From NCBI GenBank assembly GCA_903909435.1, contig CAIVVT010000182.1, positions 1-53,931 of the forward strand: a stretch of 53,931 nt of DNA, written 5' to 3'. Both the position numbers and the translations under genes were made by a program. Positions 51,674-53,931 of this stretch are shown here, piece by piece (the first letter of the stretch is position 1; every line of letters starts with the position of its first letter). Source of the stretch: an uncultured Acidobacteriia bacterium. GTDB taxonomy: Bacteria; Acidobacteriota; Terriglobia; Bryobacterales; Bryobacteraceae. The notes below the pieces were generated by a model that worked only from the letters and a program-made list of their open reading frames with translations, ran no database searches and was not told where the DNA came from.

Positions 51674-53931
51674 TTAGAAGAAGAACGAGATCTGAATGCG
51701 GGCCGAACGAGGAGACTGGAAAGCAGTCGGCAGACCGTATTCCGGATCCTGGCGAATGCTCTGCGCAGCCATCAGCGACTTGAGGTTATAGCCAGTGAAG
51801 ATCGATGCGTAGTCGTCAAAGCCGACATAGCCGTCGTTCTGGTGCGTGATGGTCTTGTACTTATCGGTGACGATCGAGGTGTTCAGCAGGTTGAACACCG
51901 AGAACTCGAATCGAACTCTCACCGCTTCGTGGTTCTTCATCGGCGCCAACTCATGCGACAGGTTGAGGTCGATGTTGTAGTAGAACGGCGTCCTGCCCAG
52001 ATCTCCGCGACCGTACGGGAAGGCCGGAGTCGAACTGACCAGCGGAGCTTCGGTGGTGATCGGGGTGCCTGAGTAGAGTTGGATATTCGGCGACAGCGTG
52101 GTGGAGCCGAGGATGGTCTTCTTGGTGTATCCGCCGAAGAACTTGAAAGTGTTCGGACGGTCAGTGGCGAGGCGGCCGTAAGCGTACTTGCCGGTCTCCA
52201 TTACGCCCACCCAAGGTTCATCGTAGTAGCGGTTCACGTTCGGGCTGGTGCGGCCATTCTCGTCTGAGCTGGCCAAGCCTGAGTAGTTGCCGTACTGGCG
52301 GCTCAAGGTGTAGCTGGCCGAGAACTGGTAGCTCTTGGAGAAGCGCTTGTCGAGGCGGACCTCGACGGCGTCGTAGTTGCGAGTCGGCTTAGGAGGCAGC
52401 GGAATGCCGGGGCCCCAGTGGCTCTCCCAGTTGGCCACGTTTCCGGTCACGCCCTCGCTCGGGTTGGCGATGATGTAGGTCTCGCCAGCCGACGTAAGGT
52501 AGCCCGTGTCCTCGATGGTTCGGATCAGCCGGCGGTTCGTGTAGCGGACCGAGGCCACCAAGGTGGGATTCAGGCTGAAGTCGTAGCCCAGGTCAAACAT
52601 CTGCTGCTTCATCGGCTTCAGATTGGGTTCGATCAGGTGCTGCGAGGGATCGTTCGACGGGATGCGCCAATCGATTGTCTCCATCAAGGTTCCGGGAAGC
52701 TTGGTTGGATCGGCTGGGAAGCCCTTATTCGAGGTCACCACATTAGGATCGTCAAGCGTGAAGTACCATTCTTTCCACACGTCGCCGCCGAAGCTGCCGC
52801 GCGGCAGTTCGTACTTCATGACGTCGTAGAACAAACCGAAGGAACCATACAGCTTCTGCTTCCCGTCGCCCTTGAGATCGTAGGCGAAGCCGATGCGGGG
52901 GGAAACTTTCTGCGCCCAATCGAAGGTGATTGCCGCCGAGGGCAAACTCTTGTTCGACGAGAAACTGGGCACGAATTCACGCTCCGAGCGCAGGCCCAGT
53001 TGCAGGCTCAAGCGCTTGTTGACGCGCCAGTTGTCCTGCAGGAACATGCCCTGGTTGTTGCTGCCGGCGTCGCCGATAGTGCCGAGCACGCGATAACGGT
53101 AGTATCCGTAAGCACCCTTGCCCGCCGTGCAGGCCGCGGCGGTGCTGACCACGCACCCGTACTTCAGGTTCCAGTAATACCGATAGTAACCGTTCGGATA
53201 GGAGGTGCTGAAGATGTCGTTGCTGATCTGGTTCATCTGCCAGCCGCCCTTGATGGTGTGCTGGCCGTGGAAGTTAAACATGTAAGACGCGTCGGCGCTG
53301 TAGTTCTTCCGGTCATACCGGTTGTACTTCGTAAAGCCAACGGCCTGAGTGACCCAGCCCGCGGGAGCCTGAAGCGCCGCAGGGATTCCTGCAACGCCGA
53401 TGCTCTTGCCGGAATAATAGACCGCCGTGGACTGCGGGATGCCGTAGTTGTTGTTGTTGTTGTTCGTGCTCCAGCCGCCGTGGAAGCTGATGATCAGGCG
53501 GGAACTGGCGAGGTAATCGACCTGTCCGGAAATGAAGTTGCCGCTAGTGTAGGAGCCTTGTTGCGCCCAGTTGTTCGTATAGGAATCGGTTCCGGCCACT
53601 GACGGGAGCACGCCGGTTTGCTTGTAGGGATTCCAGATCCAGCTTGCGTTCACGCGGAGCTTGGAGAACGGCACGTAATCGACCTTGCCGGCCAGATACT
53701 GCTGGGCGGTGGTCTCGTGATACTTGCCCGACTGCCCTGTTGTGAAGTTCACGCTGCGGTCATAGCTGGTCTTGGTTGGGGCATAAGCCGCAAACATGAA
53801 CAGCTTGTTCTTGATCAGCGGTCCGCCGAAGTTGAAGACCGGGTTCCAGGTTTTGTAGGAATCCAGCGTGTTTTGGTAATACAGCGCCTTGTTGTCGTCG
53901 AAAGGATCCAACTCCAGTCCAACGCGCGGAC
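51674..53931 (-). CDS. TonB-dependent receptor-like protein, 5' end missing
   Basis: At least 752 codons of a receptor whose start lies beyond the right edge. The frame is open through the edge (PRVGLELDPFDDNKALYY), so the TTG at 53911 is not its start. The visible part is the end of the plug and the barrel, with FNFGGPLIKNKLFMFAAY, DNWRVNKRLSLQLGLRSE and the terminal QISFFF. Tyr and Asn are frequent, as in the other receptors here. Its missing N-terminus presumably holds the regulatory-like and plug domains. Substrate unknown. Confidence 0.87.
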   Translation of the reverse strand, partial: PRVGLELDPFDDNKALYYQNTLDSYKTWNPVFNFGGPLIKNKLFMFAAYAPTKTSYDRSVNFTTGQSGKYHETTAQQYLAGKVDYVPFSKLRVNASWIWNPYKQTGVLPSVAGTDSYTNNWAQQGSYTSGNFISGQVDYLASSRLIISFHGGWSTNNNNNNYGIPQSTAVYYSGKSIGVAGIPAALQAPAGWVTQAVGFTKYNRYDRKNYSADASYMFNFHGQHTIKGGWQMNQISNDIFSTSYPNGYYRYYWNLKYGCVVSTAAACTAGKGAYGYYRYRVLGTIGDAGSNNQGMFLQDNWRVNKRLSLQLGLRSEREFVPSFSSNKSLPSAAITFDWAQKVSPRIGFAYDLKGDGKQKLYGSFGLFYDVMKYELPRGSFGGDVWKEWYFTLDDPNVVTSNKGFPADPTKLPGTLMETIDWRIPSNDPSQHLIEPNLKPMKQQMFDLGYDFSLNPTLVASVRYTNRRLIRTIEDTGYLTSAGETYIIANPSEGVTGNVANWESHWGPGIPLPPKPTRNYDAVEVRLDKRFSKSYQFSASYTLSRQYGNYSGLASSDENGRTSPNVNRYYDEPWVGVMETGKYAYGRLATDRPNTFKFFGGYTKKTILGSTTLSPNIQLYSGTPITTEAPLVSSTPAFPYGRGDLGRTPFYYNIDLNLSHELAPMKNHEAVRVRFEFSVFNLLNTSIVTDKYKTITHQNDGYVGFDDYASIFTGYNLKSLMAAQSIRQDPEYGLPTAFQSPRSARIQISFFF

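Overview
The window looks like a chromosomal segment of a GC-rich Acidobacteriota bacterium, most likely of the Bryobacterales/Solibacter type. That assignment is an inference from gene content. The window holds four very large TonB-dependent-receptor-like proteins with an N-terminal carboxypeptidase-regulatory-like domain, a VWFA-related protein of the acidobacterial type, a GWxTD protein, a PEP-CTERM protein, and a cytochrome-type CxxCH/beta-propeller/TPR protein. GTG and TTG starts are common. I saw no tRNA, rRNA, CRISPR array or intact insertion sequence.

Layout. 1-2508 (-) is a secreted CxxCH/WD40-like/TPR protein that runs off the left edge. 2588-3727 (+) is a DUF2911/TPR protein. 3860-10382 holds a small putative membrane ORF, a CarbD-barrel protein, a GWxTD protein, a queuosine-precursor transporter, a small secreted protein and a PEP-CTERM protein. 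10524-14492 (-) has two APC amino-acid permeases and thiE. 14623-20408 (+) has an M28 glutamate-carboxypeptidase-like protease and a Met-rich TonB receptor. 20485-24237 (-) has a class-C-type serine hydrolase and the VWFA protein. 24472-26648 (+) has a VOC protein and an uncharacterised pair (membrane protein plus NTF2-like protein).

The best understood part is biosynthetic. argF-argG-argH-argR (30888 to 26730, minus) is a compact operon. Its promoter is covered by two tandem ARG boxes of the TGAAT-N4-ATTCA type, so the last gene, the ArgR repressor, probably controls its own operon. A second minus-strand cluster, aroC-def-fmt-argJ (41359 to 37378), adds chorismate synthase, the N-terminal formyl-Met cycle (Fmt/Def) and the acetyl-cycling enzyme of arginine synthesis. 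fmt is interrupted by a one-base frameshift. Between these clusters lie an MGDG-synthase-like glycosyltransferase, a PAP2 phosphatase, an FG-GAP protein and a secreted protein made of two copies of [DUF11-like domain + seven 39-residue RCC1 blades].

The right part (41501-53931) has a divergent pair of paralogous TonB receptors around a 796-bp gap, rmuC, a frameshifted acidobacterial secreted protein, and a TonB receptor cut by the right edge. Strong intrinsic terminators follow several of the receptor genes. Two independent single-base frameshifts in otherwise intact genes suggest either sequencing or assembly errors or recent decay. No clearly novel multi-gene system stands out. The most promising unknowns are the 25086-26648 gene pair, the duplicated RCC1 protein and the Met-rich receptor.
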